Shown here: in pieces, positions 34,633-43,741 of the stretch | How positions within the stretch are numbered: the first letter of the stretch is position 1 | How the letters are laid out: every line of letters begins with the position of its first letter | Assembly (NCBI GenBank): GCA_016714165.1 | Contig: JADJNU010000001.1 | Span: 992,001 to 1,056,000 of the forward strand | Length of the DNA: 64,000 bases | Direction of reading: 5' to 3' | Source of the DNA: Bdellovibrionales bacterium | GTDB taxonomy: Bacteria > Bdellovibrionota > Bdellovibrionia > Bdellovibrionales > UBA1609 | Program-made: the position numbers and the translations under genes | The notes under the pieces: model-generated | Seen by the model: only the letters and a program-made list of their open reading frames with translations | Databases searched by the model: none | What the model was told of the DNA's origin: nothing

Positions 34633-36009
34633 CTAATATCGGTAGTGCCCTGGCTTAAATGGACCCTTTGGACTTAATCCAAGGTAGGTTGCCTGCTTCT
34701 CCGATAGTGTCGTCAATTTCACGCCGAGCTTATCTAGATGCAATGCGGCAACCTTCTCATCGAGCTCTTTTGGCAACCGATAGACACCAATCTCGGAATA
34801 GGCCGAACGATTGTTCCAAAGTTCCATTTGTGCAAGGACCTGATTTGTAAACGAATTGGACATGACAAAAGAAGGGTGACCTGTCCCGCAACCAAGATTC
34901 ACCAAACGACCCTTGGCAAGAATAATTACTTTGCACCCGTTTTTCAAAGTGTGAAGATCAACCTGGGGCTTGATTTCAACGAAAGATGAGTTCTTTTTCA
35001 GCCAAGCCATGTCAATCTCAATATCAAAATGACCAATATTACAAACAATTGCCCCAGTTTTCATTTTTTCAAAATGAGAGGCTGTCACAATGTCGCAACA
35101 GCCGGTGGCAGTCACAATAATATCCGCCTGGGGAATGGCCTCATCCATGGTGGTGACCTGAAACCCCTCCATTGCCGCCTGAAGAGCACAAATGGGATCA
35201 ATTTCAGTGACAAGGACTCTCGCGCCAAACCCGCGCATGCTCTGAGCACAGCCCTTTCCAACGTCTCCATATCCGGCCACAACTACAACTTTTCCAGCGA
35301 CCATCGTGTCTGTCGCTCGCTTAATCCCGTCAGCCAACGACTCACGACACCCATAGAGATTATCAAACTTTGATTTTGTCACTGAATCATTGATGTTTAT
35401 GGCAGGAACTCGAAGACGACCTTCTTTGAGCATTTTCTCAAGATTATGAACTCCTGTTGTAGTTTCTTCGGAAATTCCGACAATCTTCTTTAGCTCATCG
35501 GCAAAGCGAGGCTCGTGCATCATGTTAGTCAAATCGCCACCATCATCAAGAATCAGATCATATCCATCAGCTCCCCAACCAAGAATCGTCTGTTCAATAC
35601 ACCAGTTAAACTCAGTCTCTGTTTCTCCTTTCCAAGCAAAAACTGGCACTCCTGTCGCCGCAACTGCAACAGCAGCATGATCTTGCGTTGAGTAGATATT
35701 GCAAGAACTCCAACGAACCTTAGCCCCGAGGCTAGTCAACGTCTCTATCAGCACAGCAGTCTGAATGGTCATGTGAAGACACCCAGTGATCTTAACTCCA
35801 TTCAGAGGCTTTTTCGCGCCAAATTCGGCTCTCAGGGCCATGAGACCCGGCATTTCTGTTTCTGCAATTTTAATTTCCTCACGACCCCAGCGGGCCAATT
35901 CCGCAAACTTTTTGGGATCATTCATCGCCTCAGAGCACACGCGATAGTCAGGATCTTGAGTCTGTGATTTCTTTGGAGTATTGATCGTCATATTTGTCAC
36001 CTCAGGCAC
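34633..36009 (-). CDS. ahcY: Adenosylhomocysteinase
   Basis: 458 residues from GTG 36009, chosen because aaggag lies six to seven bases before it. Hydrolyses S-adenosylhomocysteine to adenosine and homocysteine, keeping the methyl cycle running. Motifs: 'PDYRVCSEAM'-type start, 'GCLHMTIQTAVLIETL', NAD-binding 'VVVAGYGDVGKGCAQSMRGFGARV', 'GNIGHFD'-like 'VCNIGHFDIEI', and the ending 'GPFKPGHYRY' with the conserved C-terminal Lys-x-x-x-Tyr-Arg-Tyr. No SAH riboswitch core seen upstream. Confidence 0.97.
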   Translation of the reverse strand: MPEVTNMTINTPKKSQTQDPDYRVCSEAMNDPKKFAELARWGREEIKIAETEMPGLMALRAEFGAKKPLNGVKITGCLHMTIQTAVLIETLTSLGAKVRWSSCNIYSTQDHAAVAVAATGVPVFAWKGETETEFNWCIEQTILGWGADGYDLILDDGGDLTNMMHEPRFADELKKIVGISEETTTGVHNLEKMLKEGRLRVPAININDSVTKSKFDNLYGCRESLADGIKRATDTMVAGKVVVVAGYGDVGKGCAQSMRGFGARVLVTEIDPICALQAAMEGFQVTTMDEAIPQADIIVTATGCCDIVTASHFEKMKTGAIVCNIGHFDIEIDMAWLKKNSSFVEIKPQVDLHTLKNGCKVIILAKGRLVNLGCGTGHPSFVMSNSFTNQVLAQMELWNNRSAYSEIGVYRLPKELDEKVAALHLDKLGVKLTTLSEKQATYLGLSPKGPFKPGHYRY

Positions 36010-36159
36010 TTTCTTCTCCTTAGTTTTCGATGGTCTCGCAGCAAATTAGAATAGATACGCATAACGGGCCCGCAGTTTACTGGTTCCCCTCAAAAAATCA
36101 AGAGATCGCGAAGGTACCATTTGAGCTTTTACTCGCTTTACTCGCTTTTCTCGCAGGCC

Positions 36160-36918
36160 TCAGTCTCGAAGGGTGAGGATCTCATAGCCTTTGTCAGTTA
36201 TCAAAATCGTATGTTCAAATTGAGCTGAGAGAGTTCCATCACCAGTGTCATAGTATTTGATTGAAGAGTTAGGTATTGAGTACTCAATAATTGGCGCTGC
36301 TGTCTCATTGATCATGGGTTCGACGGTCAGACAGGTAAAAGGAATCAACTTGTCGCCCCTGCCACGCTTTCCGTAAGAAGGAACGAAAGGATCCATATGA
36401 AACTTCTTTCCGATGCCATGTCCACCAATTTCCCTCACCGGATAGTAACCCTTTTTCGTCGAGAACCTCTGAATAGCAAATCCTATATCTCCCGTCGTTC
36501 CATACGGCCGCACCTCCTCTATGCCCTTGAACATTGCCTCCTCGGCCGCTTCCGTAATCCGAATCGCTCTCTCTGAGACCTGACCCACATAAAAAGTGGC
36601 AGAGGTATCTCCAAAAAAGCCATTTTTAAGAGTCGTTACGTCGATATTGACAATGTCCCCCTCTTTCAAAGGAATATCATCAGGAACACCATGGCACACA
36701 CATCTGTTGACGGATGTGCATATGGACTTAGGGTATCCATGGTAATTCAATGGTGCAGGCTCAGCTCCGTGGCTTAGGGTGAAATCGTAAACTATTTTGT
36801 CCAGCTCATTGGTTGTGATCCCCGGACGAACATAGGTTCTCACGTTTGAAAGCGTTCGTGCCGCAAGCTGACAGACATCTTCCATCAATCGTATTTCATT
36901 GGCCGCTATAGGAGTCAT
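36160..36918 (-). CDS. map: Methionine aminopeptidase, type I
   Basis: 252 residues, standard type Ia length. Removes the initiator Met from nascent proteins. Metal ligands visible: His in 'LNYHGYPKSICTSVN', Asp in 'IVNIDVTTL' and 'FGDTSATF', His in 'GGHGIGKKFHMDP', Glu in 'LTVEPMI' and 'AQFEHTILIT'. Site gagg before ATG 36918. The gene is read away from the SWIB gene region and is separated from ahcY by about 150 bases. Confidence 0.96.
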   Translation of the reverse strand: MTPIAANEIRLMEDVCQLAARTLSNVRTYVRPGITTNELDKIVYDFTLSHGAEPAPLNYHGYPKSICTSVNRCVCHGVPDDIPLKEGDIVNIDVTTLKNGFFGDTSATFYVGQVSERAIRITEAAEEAMFKGIEEVRPYGTTGDIGFAIQRFSTKKGYYPVREIGGHGIGKKFHMDPFVPSYGKRGRGDKLIPFTCLTVEPMINETAAPIIEYSIPNSSIKYYDTGDGTLSAQFEHTILITDKGYEILTLRD

Positions 36919-37044
36919 AATGCCTCATTCATAAGTCTCTTAATAGCAGAGCCACCCTCGAGCGGGCAACCTGGATTCGAAAAGAAACCGCGGCATTCAA
37001 CATTATAATGAACAAAAACCAAACCACAAATCCACAAATCCAAA

Positions 37045-37081
37045 ATCAAAAAAAAAGCCCGTACCTAATCAAGTACGAGCC
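37045..37081 (-). terminator. Rho-independent terminator after the SWIB gene
   Basis: On the minus strand GCTCGTACTT, a short loop, and GGTACGGGC form a stem (one G-T pair) followed by nine T. It lies about 30 bases after the stop of the SWIB gene. Confidence 0.75.
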
Positions 37082-37109
37082 CCTATCAACTCTTACTGAG
37101 AATCGCCAG

Positions 37110-37481
37110 TTAGCTCAAATGCTTGCTGACAATTTTTGTCATTTCAAACATCGAAACCGTGTTTTTGCCAAAAACAGTTTTCAGTTTGGCATCGGCATTG
37201 ATGTTGCGTCTATTTTTTGCATCTTGGAGACCATGCTTTTTAATATAAGCCCAAAGTCTCTTCACTACCTGAGTGCGAGGGATCGGACCAGCACCGATGA
37301 CTGCAGCCAGAGCAGCACTAGGCTGCAGAGGTTTCATAAATGCTGGATTTGGCTTACGCTTTGTTTTAGCTTTAGCTACCTTTTTGGTGGCTTTGGCTGT
37401 TTTTGCTGTCGCCTTCTTCGTTACTTTCTTCGTGGCCTTTTTAGTTGCCTTCTTTTTTGTTGCCTTCTTTTTCTTAGCCAT
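37110..37481 (-). CDS. SWIB/MDM2-domain protein with lysine-rich histone-like tail
   Basis: 123 residues. Residues 1-45 are a Lys/Ala/Thr tail of repeated 'KKATKK'-type units, like histone H1 or Hc1; residues 48-122 form a SWIB domain ('FMKPLQPSAALAAVIGAGPIPRTQVVKRLWAYIKKHGL', 'KLKTVFGKNTVSMFEMTKIVSKHL'). Chlamydiae and Bdellovibrio-like bacteria carry such proteins, thought to act on DNA compaction or supercoiling. Good site ggggagg. Three copies of a TTTTC-GAG-GAAAA motif lie upstream. Confidence 0.9.
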   Translation of the reverse strand: MAKKKKATKKKATKKATKKVTKKATAKTAKATKKVAKAKTKRKPNPAFMKPLQPSAALAAVIGAGPIPRTQVVKRLWAYIKKHGLQDAKNRRNINADAKLKTVFGKNTVSMFEMTKIVSKHLS

Positions 37482-37590
37482 TTCTTTTTCCTCCCCGTTG
37501 TACTAACGGATATTCCTATTGGGCTAAATCGAACACTCTGATGATACTTATTTGAAAACAGATGTCCAAAGAAAATTGTGATTATTTTCA

Positions 37591-37690
37591 TTTTTCCGAG
37601 AGAAAATGACATTTTTCTGAGGGAAAAACCGAAATTTACCTCTTCAACAACTATCTCCGCTGTGAAATATGTCAATTTTCTGAGTGAAAC
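37591..37690. promoter_or_regulatory. Three copies of the palindromic motif TTTTCyGAGnGAAAA
   Basis: Copies at 37591-37606 (TTTTTCCGAGAGAAAA), 37612-37628 (TTTTTCTGAGGGAAAAA) and 37674-37690 (AATTTTCTGAGTGAAAC). The first two are 21 bases apart, two helical turns, so a protein could bind both on one face. They lie in the divergent region between the SWIB gene and the J-domain gene. Binding protein unknown. Confidence 0.6.
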
Positions 37691-37801
37691 TGGCTCTTCA
37701 TTCGCAATGCATTCCCCTTCAGAGGTCGTGTTTTGGCTCTATTCGAGCCCAGTATTCCCTTCTAAAATTGAATTTTGTGGGATTACTTCCGAAGAGTTCT
37801 C

Positions 37802-38383
37802 ATGAGTGAACATTTCTCCTTCAGAGACATTCTAAAGAAGAAAATGGAAGATTCAGATCCAATCATACCATCAAAACCGCTCTATTCCCGCTGTTCAGAG
37901 GATTCGACGAAGCACTTTCAGATAGCCTTTTCCGAAGGAGCTAGACCCGATATCTGCACAAATTTCCTTCGCTCCTCGGTGCAAGGACACAAGATCTATA
38001 GCCGACAGAAGCAAAATAAGTCCAACAACAAGGGAGCCTCCGATGGGACGACAAGCCTCAATTGGTTCCTAAAGCAAGATGCTCCAACGGATTCCACACA
38101 AAAGAAAAATGAACGTCAATCTCCTCTGACCAGAAGTCCAGATTCAGAAGCAGAATTCTCAGTTGAAATATCCAAACTTCCCTTAGAGTTGTGGGTGGAC
38201 CTCGAAGTCTTTCGCCGTTTGGGAAGCGCTCCTTCTTCTCCATTGACCAAAAAGAAGCTTAAAAAACACTATCGCCTATTAGCAATGAGGTTTCACCCCG
38301 ATCGCGAGGGTGGCTGCCCGGAGACATTTAAATCCCTGCAGCAAGCTTATGATTCTCTAAATAAAGTGCTGACAGCCAAATAA
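37802..38383 (+). CDS. J-domain (DnaJ-like) protein with C-terminal J domain
   Basis: 193 residues from ATG 37802. The first 140 residues are polar, without a known domain; the J domain is at the end: 'FRRLGSAPSSPLTKKKLKKHYRLLAMRFHPDREGG', continuing 'ETFKSLQQAYDSLNKVL', with the HPD that stimulates DnaK ATPase. A C-terminal J domain is seen in type III co-chaperones. No Cys repeats. The client is unknown. It converges with the ettA gene. Confidence 0.8.
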   Translation: MSEHFSFRDILKKKMEDSDPIIPSKPLYSRCSEDSTKHFQIAFSEGARPDICTNFLRSSVQGHKIYSRQKQNKSNNKGASDGTTSLNWFLKQDAPTDSTQKKNERQSPLTRSPDSEAEFSVEISKLPLELWVDLEVFRRLGSAPSSPLTKKKLKKHYRLLAMRFHPDREGGCPETFKSLQQAYDSLNKVLTAK

Positions 38384-38391
38384 TTTTGGCT

Positions 38392-40071
38392 TTAATGAGT
38401 CAACAGCTTATAATGGATACGCTTTGGTACCAGGATATCAGTTCCAAGTCGCCGTTTTAAGTCTTGCTCATATTCTGAGTAAGGACCCGGATACCAATAA
38501 ACCTGAGATTCTCCCTCAAAGGCCAAAGTGTGAGTGCAGACCCTGTCCAAAAACCATCGATCGTGACTAATTATGATCGCACTGCCTCCGAACTCGTTCA
38601 ATGCATCTTCCAGCGCTCTCATGGTGTTGACATCCAAATCGTTCGTCGGTTCATCCAATAGAAGTAAATTGCCACCTTCTTTAAGCATTTTAGCCAAATA
38701 AAGGCGATTTTTTTCTCCTCCAGAAAGCATCCCCACTTTTTTCTGCTGATCTCCTCCCGAAAAGTTAAACCAAGAGACATAGGCACGAGAGGGAACTTCT
38801 CTCCCCCCCAACACGACAACATCCTTTCCGTCTGAGATTTCATCGTGAACGGTCCTATCCAACTGAAGTTGATCGCGGTTTTGATCAATGTGCGCGATCT
38901 TCACTGTATCACCCACTTTAAATGTACCGGCGTCTGGAGTTTCTTTTCCCGTGATCATTCGAAACAGAGTTGATTTTCCAGCCCCGTTCGGACCGACCAC
39001 TCCCACAATGGCGCCCCGCGGAATAGAGAGGTCCATGTTGTCAATCAGAAGCTTGTCTCCATACCCCTTCCTAACCCCTTTCGCCTCAATCACAATTTCT
39101 CCTAGACGAGGGCCGGCAGGAATATAGATTTGCAAATCCTTTAGTTTCTCCTGAGTTGGTTCCTTGAGCATGGCCTCATAGTTTGATACACGCGCTTTTG
39201 CCTTTGCGTGGCGACCCTTGGCCCCCATCCTCACCCACTCCAATTCCTTTTCGAGAGACTTCATGCGCCGATCATCTGACTTTTGCTCCTGAGCCAACCT
39301 TCGATCCTTCTGCTCAAGCCATGAAGAATAGTTTCCCTTCCAAGGAATCCCTTCTCCACGATCCAACTCAAGTATCCAGCCCGCCACATTGTCTAAGAAA
39401 TAGCGATCGTGCGTAACGGCAATAACAGTCCCAGGGAATTTATGCAAAAATCCCTCAAGCCACGCCACCGATTCCGCATCCAGATGATTTGTCGGTTCAT
39501 CCAAGAGCAGTATGTCTGGATTTGACAACAGGAGACGAGCAAGTGCGATTCGTCGCTTTTCTCCTCCTGACAAATGAGTGACGGCAACGTCTCCCGGCGG
39601 ACACCGAAGAGCTTCCATTGCCTGCTCAACCTTTTGGTCTATCTCCCATCCATCAAGAGCTTCAATTTTCTCTTGAATCGAACCCTGCTTTTCAATGAGT
39701 TTCTCCATTTTATTGGGGTCTAAATCTGGATCACAGAGGTCCTCACTTATTTTTTGGAAGTCGCTCAACAGCTTTGTGATCTCGCCAAGGCCATCCATCA
39801 CGTTCTCTCGAACGGTCTTGGATTCATTCAAATGAGGCTCCTGCTCGAGATAGCCCACTTTAAAATCCCTGGCAGGGAAAGCTTCCCCGAGAAAATCATG
39901 ATCAACGCCGGCCATAATTCTGAGAAGAGAGGATTTTCCAGCCCCATTTAAGCCGAGCACCCCAATTTTCGCCCCATAAAAGTAGGAAAGGTAGATATTC
40001 TTCAGCACATACTTGCTTGGCGGATACACCTTGCCCACGCCCTTCATGGTATAAATAATCTCTTCTGCCAT
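38392..40071 (-). CDS. ettA: Energy-dependent translational throttle protein EttA
   Basis: 559 residues, matching the EttA family. Two ABC domains: Walker A 'GLNGAGKSS' near residue 42 and 'GPNGAGKST' near 360, signature 'LSGGEKRRIALARLLL' and 'LSGGEKNRLYLAKML', Walker B 'DILLLDEPTNHLDAESV' and 'LLLLDEPTNDLDVNT'. The P-site tRNA interaction linker lies between ('EWVRMGAKGRHAKAKARVSNYE'). It binds the ribosomal E site and gates the first elongation step by ADP/ATP ratio. Single gene, site gaggcct region before ATG 40071. Confidence 0.96.
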   Translation of the reverse strand: MAEEIIYTMKGVGKVYPPSKYVLKNIYLSYFYGAKIGVLGLNGAGKSSLLRIMAGVDHDFLGEAFPARDFKVGYLEQEPHLNESKTVRENVMDGLGEITKLLSDFQKISEDLCDPDLDPNKMEKLIEKQGSIQEKIEALDGWEIDQKVEQAMEALRCPPGDVAVTHLSGGEKRRIALARLLLSNPDILLLDEPTNHLDAESVAWLEGFLHKFPGTVIAVTHDRYFLDNVAGWILELDRGEGIPWKGNYSSWLEQKDRRLAQEQKSDDRRMKSLEKELEWVRMGAKGRHAKAKARVSNYEAMLKEPTQEKLKDLQIYIPAGPRLGEIVIEAKGVRKGYGDKLLIDNMDLSIPRGAIVGVVGPNGAGKSTLFRMITGKETPDAGTFKVGDTVKIAHIDQNRDQLQLDRTVHDEISDGKDVVVLGGREVPSRAYVSWFNFSGGDQQKKVGMLSGGEKNRLYLAKMLKEGGNLLLLDEPTNDLDVNTMRALEDALNEFGGSAIIISHDRWFLDRVCTHTLAFEGESQVYWYPGPYSEYEQDLKRRLGTDILVPKRIHYKLLTH

Positions 40072-40170
40072 AAAGGCCTCCTTAGTTTGATTTTCTCACC
40101 GACCAAAACTATTGCTTATCTCACCTTGATTTGTCTTGTCAAAAGCACCCGATGTTTTTAAAACTTAGCT

Positions 40171-40353
40171 ATGGGGAAATATCTCGATAGAAAAACAAAG
40201 CGGCTCTTTGAGGCCTGTGAGCGCGGACTCGAACGCCTTGAGAAGTGGAAACTGACTGAAGACATCCCCATCGAAAAGCACCAAGATCCTTTCAGTCGAA
40301 AACAAGTCCTCTTCGCCCAATTGAAACACAAGCTTGAAGAGTTATCGCTCTAA
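40171..40353 (+). CDS. Short hypothetical protein
   Basis: 60 residues, highly charged and helical ('RKTKRLFEACERGLERLEKWKL', 'KQVLFAQLKHKLEEL'). It starts at ATG 40171, divergent from ettA, with no strong ribosome site. It looks protein-like but no family is known to me. Confidence 0.45.
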   Translation: MGKYLDRKTKRLFEACERGLERLEKWKLTEDIPIEKHQDPFSRKQVLFAQLKHKLEELSL

Positions 40354-40395
40354 ACTGTCTCAACCATATCAACTATCCAAACTATCATGGCTCGT

Positions 40396-41166
40396 CTACG
40401 ATTGGTAGGCATCCCAAAAAATCTTGAGAGCCAGCGCCAGCAACACACTCATCAAGATGATTCGACGAGGACGTTCGGGGATCCGCTGTTGAATTCGACG
40501 GGCGGCCAAACCTGAAATCCAGGCTCCGGCAAATAATTGAAGGGCCTTGTCTCCGTGCACCATCCCCCACACCAAGAAGTCCTCCCCGCGAGGCCAATCA
40601 ATAAACGCCATCGATCCAAAAAATGTGGTAAAAATCATCACTGCATTCGTCGTTGGACTCACCCTTCTGTGGTCAACTAACTTTGATCCCAATAACATCG
40701 GTGACACAATAATACCAGACCCGAGACCACTGATTCCCGACGCAACACCACCCATAAGTCCGATAATCAAAAGATAAATTTTACGATTTCCCTTCCGTAT
40801 AGCTGCTGCCACAGCATCCTTTCGTCCCTGCCACACAAACAAAATAAGAATTGTTCCCAGAATAAATTTCAGCCAAGAAGGGGGCAGCCATCGAGTCAAA
40901 TAGGCAGCCAGAAAAGATCCAAGGGCCGTCAAGGGTCCAACTCGAAGAGCAACACCCCAGTCCACACTTTTCTGCCGATGAAAGCTAATCGTATTATTCA
41001 AGGAGACCAAAAAAATAGTGAATAGCGAAGTTCCTATGACTTCCCGGGCATTCAAGACGGTAATCATCGGCAAGAACGGTACAATGAGAACTCCCCCTCC
41101 GATCCCAAATAAGGATGAGAAAATCCCCACAAAAAAACCTAAAATGAGAATAGAGAATGATTCCAT
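40396..41166 (-). CDS. TauE/SafE family membrane exporter
   Basis: 256 residues with about eight hydrophobic helices in two repeats. 'GFFVGIFSSLFGIGGGVLIVPFL' and 'MGGVASGISGLGSGIIVSPML' are the paired family motifs (GxGGG and GxGSG). Members export sulfite, sulfoacetate or other organosulfur anions; the substrate here is unknown. The stop of the nuclease gene upstream is four bases away, so the two are co-transcribed. Confidence 0.9.
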   Translation of the reverse strand: MESFSILILGFFVGIFSSLFGIGGGVLIVPFLPMITVLNAREVIGTSLFTIFLVSLNNTISFHRQKSVDWGVALRVGPLTALGSFLAAYLTRWLPPSWLKFILGTILILFVWQGRKDAVAAAIRKGNRKIYLLIIGLMGGVASGISGLGSGIIVSPMLLGSKLVDHRRVSPTTNAVMIFTTFFGSMAFIDWPRGEDFLVWGMVHGDKALQLFAGAWISGLAARRIQQRIPERPRRIILMSVLLALALKIFWDAYQS

Positions 41167-41169
41167 GAA

Positions 41170-42210
41170 CTAGGCTCGAGTCAATTCGAGGCCTACTCCA
41201 AAATGATCGGAACCCACCATTTTGCCCCCAGGATCAAGTCCCTTAAAAAGATCGGCCTTTAACTTGTAAGAATGAGAAGTACGGAAATAAAGAAAGTCAA
41301 TGCGTCGCGCACATCTTTCACTGTGCCGAACCCTTTCAATGAGAGCCCGTTCAAGGCCACCAGGGATGCCCTTCACTTCAAATTCAAAATTGGCCCGGAA
41401 GGAACCATTCAGCAAATGATTCTCTCGATTCTTTTCCCGATCCCATGTCAGCCCAAGATCGCCAGAACCTCCGAGCGCCCAAGCATCGTTGAAGCCCAAG
41501 TCCAAAATTTTTTTTGCCACTAAGCTTTGAGGACCGCTGTTAAAATCTCCTCCTAGAACGACCAAATCATAACGATTTCGAATGGGCTTAAGGAAATCAA
41601 AGACCCGGCAAATTTCTTTCAAACGACGCCTATCTCCTTTCCCCAAATCCATCTTGATAGAGCGTCCCACGGACTCGCTGACAGATCCCTCCGACACATA
41701 CCGATCAATTAGCTCCGTCCATTCAGACTCATACTCGACGCCATGATGAAGATGAAGGTTCACTAATAATACCCTTCCCCAGCTCGGGTGTTGAATTTCT
41801 CCAAAGAGGGCGTATCTGGATTCTTCAAATTGCAAGGAAAAAGGTCCACGACTCGATGGCCACCTGCCGCTGAGTTTCAGCCCACCCAAGGATTTCAACC
41901 TCCAATCCGGCTTGGCCATAATGGACAAGCCGGATTGGAGATTAAAAGGAGGACCAATCCCAAATATTTTCACTCCACTCAAGTCGAGCTGTTCAATGTG
42001 CGACAACTGCAATTCAGACGAAAAATAATAAGCTGCTGGGAAGACTGGATTGAATTCCTGAAAAAACAAAATATCCGGTTTCCAAACTCGCAAACTGCGA
42101 ACCTGCGCCTGTCCTCTCAGCAATCTGCGCCCTCGAGGTTCCAGCTCACCAAAGAACAGACGCCCGCGGCCATCAAGACCATGCCAAAGATTGTAAGTCA
42201 AAAAGCGCAT
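41170..42210 (-). CDS. Endonuclease/exonuclease/phosphatase family protein
   Basis: 346 residues. EEP fold motifs: 'RFLTYNLWHGLDG' (Asn), 'LFFQEF' (Glu), 'LLVNLHLHHG' (His), 'LVVLGGDFNSGPQS' (Asp, Asn) and 'MVGSDHFGVGLEL' (Asp, His), in the right order. These metal enzymes cleave DNA, RNA or phospholipid head groups; which one is not decided by sequence. No signal peptide. Leads the TauE gene in an operon. Confidence 0.85.
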   Translation of the reverse strand: MRFLTYNLWHGLDGRGRLFFGELEPRGRRLLRGQAQVRSLRVWKPDILFFQEFNPVFPAAYYFSSELQLSHIEQLDLSGVKIFGIGPPFNLQSGLSIMAKPDWRLKSLGGLKLSGRWPSSRGPFSLQFEESRYALFGEIQHPSWGRVLLVNLHLHHGVEYESEWTELIDRYVSEGSVSESVGRSIKMDLGKGDRRRLKEICRVFDFLKPIRNRYDLVVLGGDFNSGPQSLVAKKILDLGFNDAWALGGSGDLGLTWDREKNRENHLLNGSFRANFEFEVKGIPGGLERALIERVRHSERCARRIDFLYFRTSHSYKLKADLFKGLDPGGKMVGSDHFGVGLELTRA

Positions 42211-42263
42211 TTTTTACAATCCACAGCCGACAGCCTTTAGCTTACGGCTCACAGAGAAAGTTT

Positions 42264-42701
42264 TTAGTGGCGCCCGTGAACCAACGATCTATCTAAATCT
42301 TGAAAAGTCACCTGGATGGAATTACTTCCAACCTCAGTCACAATTCCCAATCCAAACTTAGGATGATCAATTGCTGAGTTCAAAGTGAACGAAACCGTCA
42401 TTTTGTAGGGCAAAATATTTCCAGAACCAAATTTACCCTTGAGCTCCGTGAACTTATCCATTTGTTTGGCAGGTGCGGCCTTCGCAATCCGAGCCGATTT
42501 TGTCTTTGCCTTTTCAGCTGGAGTTTTCTTTGGTTTTTCCAGTTTAAAAGTTTTTTTGCTCTTACACACTTCACATTCGACTTTAGCCGAACTCTTAGTC
42601 AGATGAGCCACAACCACATGGTAGCGTCCACATTCACATTTCTTGCAATCAAGAAATACTCGCTTTGCCACTTCGGGCAGACTCTTTATTTCTTCTTCCA
42701 T
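42264..42701 (-). CDS. Small zinc-ribbon protein with C-terminal CarD-like tail
   Basis: 145 residues. N-terminus has CxxCxCxxY-H ('LDCKKCECGRYHVVVAHL') and a second pair 'CEVCKSKKTF', likely one zinc site; a Lys/Ala/Pro linker; then 'AIDHPKFGLGIVTEVGSNSIQVTFQDLDRSLVHGR', a small beta-barrel pattern found in Bdellovibrio and Myxobacteria proteins. Function unknown, possibly nucleic-acid binding. Known to me only as a recurring architecture. Confidence 0.7.
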   Translation of the reverse strand: MEEEIKSLPEVAKRVFLDCKKCECGRYHVVVAHLTKSSAKVECEVCKSKKTFKLEKPKKTPAEKAKTKSARIAKAAPAKQMDKFTELKGKFGSGNILPYKMTVSFTLNSAIDHPKFGLGIVTEVGSNSIQVTFQDLDRSLVHGRH

Positions 42702-42757
42702 TCTGGTTGTCTCTCTTCCTCAGCTAGGGGTAAATACGCCTCGGGCCAACATGGCCT

Positions 42758-43672
42758 TTAGCGTGGTTGATACACATGTAAAGAATCATCTAGGGACTTC
42801 TGCCGAATTTCACTTGCACTCAAATAAAATGGGCCCTCACCCTTTTCAATTTTCATTTGCAAATGTTTTAAACTCGAGTCCTGCTTAGAGTCTACCATAA
42901 AGGAGGCTCGACTGAAACGAGCTTCGAAGTTCCTGGCCACATTTGCCAAACCAAAGAATTCTCGCCAGTACTCAGTGTCCACTCGAAGACGATAAGTGAG
43001 GCTGTGAGCATAAGAGTGAAGTGGGGTGTAAGAAGTTAATATCTCAAATGGGCCGTAGTGACTGTGAAGACGCATGGATGGGCTTTGCCACTGCGTCATC
43101 CCACAACATATTTCGATATTCGCGTGCCATAGTCCAAATGCCTTGCTCAAAAAACCGAGCCCATACAAACGGTGCTCTGACGGAACAAGCGCATTGATTG
43201 AAGTTAAGTTGTGGGCAACCCACTCCCCCATCCCCATTGTGGGAATGATGATAAAAAGTGATATTGGCGTCCATGGTATATCTTCATTGACCTTGAGTAT
43301 TTCCTTCACACTTGGGGCCAAAGTCGACGTCCGATGCGCATATCCGGCCACAAATCCAGGCATGACCGCACAGTCATAAAAAACCCAGCGGGGCATCGGC
43401 ATCCCGCTTGGTCCAAATGCCAGCGTTTCCATCTTCATGATCTGATTCCCGAAATCACGAGAATCCATACACAAAGGGTTGAGATAAATCGGAGAATGAG
43501 TGAACCAATTGAGCGAATAAGCAGAACCCGGATTCTTAATCCTGTTCTCTTCTCGAACAAAGACGTAGGGTCTGATGTCCTCCCGATGAAGCCAGGCCAA
43601 TCTAGGGTTTTTGTCCAATTCGGAAGCCATCGAACTCATTCTCCCCCTCCATGAGGCCTGAGACGTCGCCAC
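42758..43672 (-). CDS. Conserved-looking hypothetical protein
   Basis: 304 residues at most; an internal Met (residue 12 or 15) may be the real start. Mostly soluble and rich in aromatic residues and His ('FGLWHANIEICCGMTQWQ', 'SPSMRLHSHYGPFEILTSYTPLHSYAHSLTYRL'). It reads like a globular enzyme, perhaps an acyltransferase-like fold, but I recognise no catalytic motif. Alone between the zinc-ribbon and LOG genes on the same strand. Confidence 0.6.
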   Translation of the reverse strand: MATSQASWRGRMSSMASELDKNPRLAWLHREDIRPYVFVREENRIKNPGSAYSLNWFTHSPIYLNPLCMDSRDFGNQIMKMETLAFGPSGMPMPRWVFYDCAVMPGFVAGYAHRTSTLAPSVKEILKVNEDIPWTPISLFIIIPTMGMGEWVAHNLTSINALVPSEHRLYGLGFLSKAFGLWHANIEICCGMTQWQSPSMRLHSHYGPFEILTSYTPLHSYAHSLTYRLRVDTEYWREFFGLANVARNFEARFSRASFMVDSKQDSSLKHLQMKIEKGEGPFYLSASEIRQKSLDDSLHVYQPR

Positions 43673-43741
43673 ATCAATTAAACCGGCACCACCTGCTCAA
43701 ACTGCTCAAAAGGCATTTACTCAGCCCATCATCATCACCCG

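Noticed and set aside
36010..36159. Possible SAM or SAH riboswitch upstream of ahcY
   Set aside because: The conserved core sequences and pairings are not found.
38619..39629. Long frames on both strands inside ettA
   Set aside because: They are shadows of the ABC ATPase gene with no site, motif or codon support.
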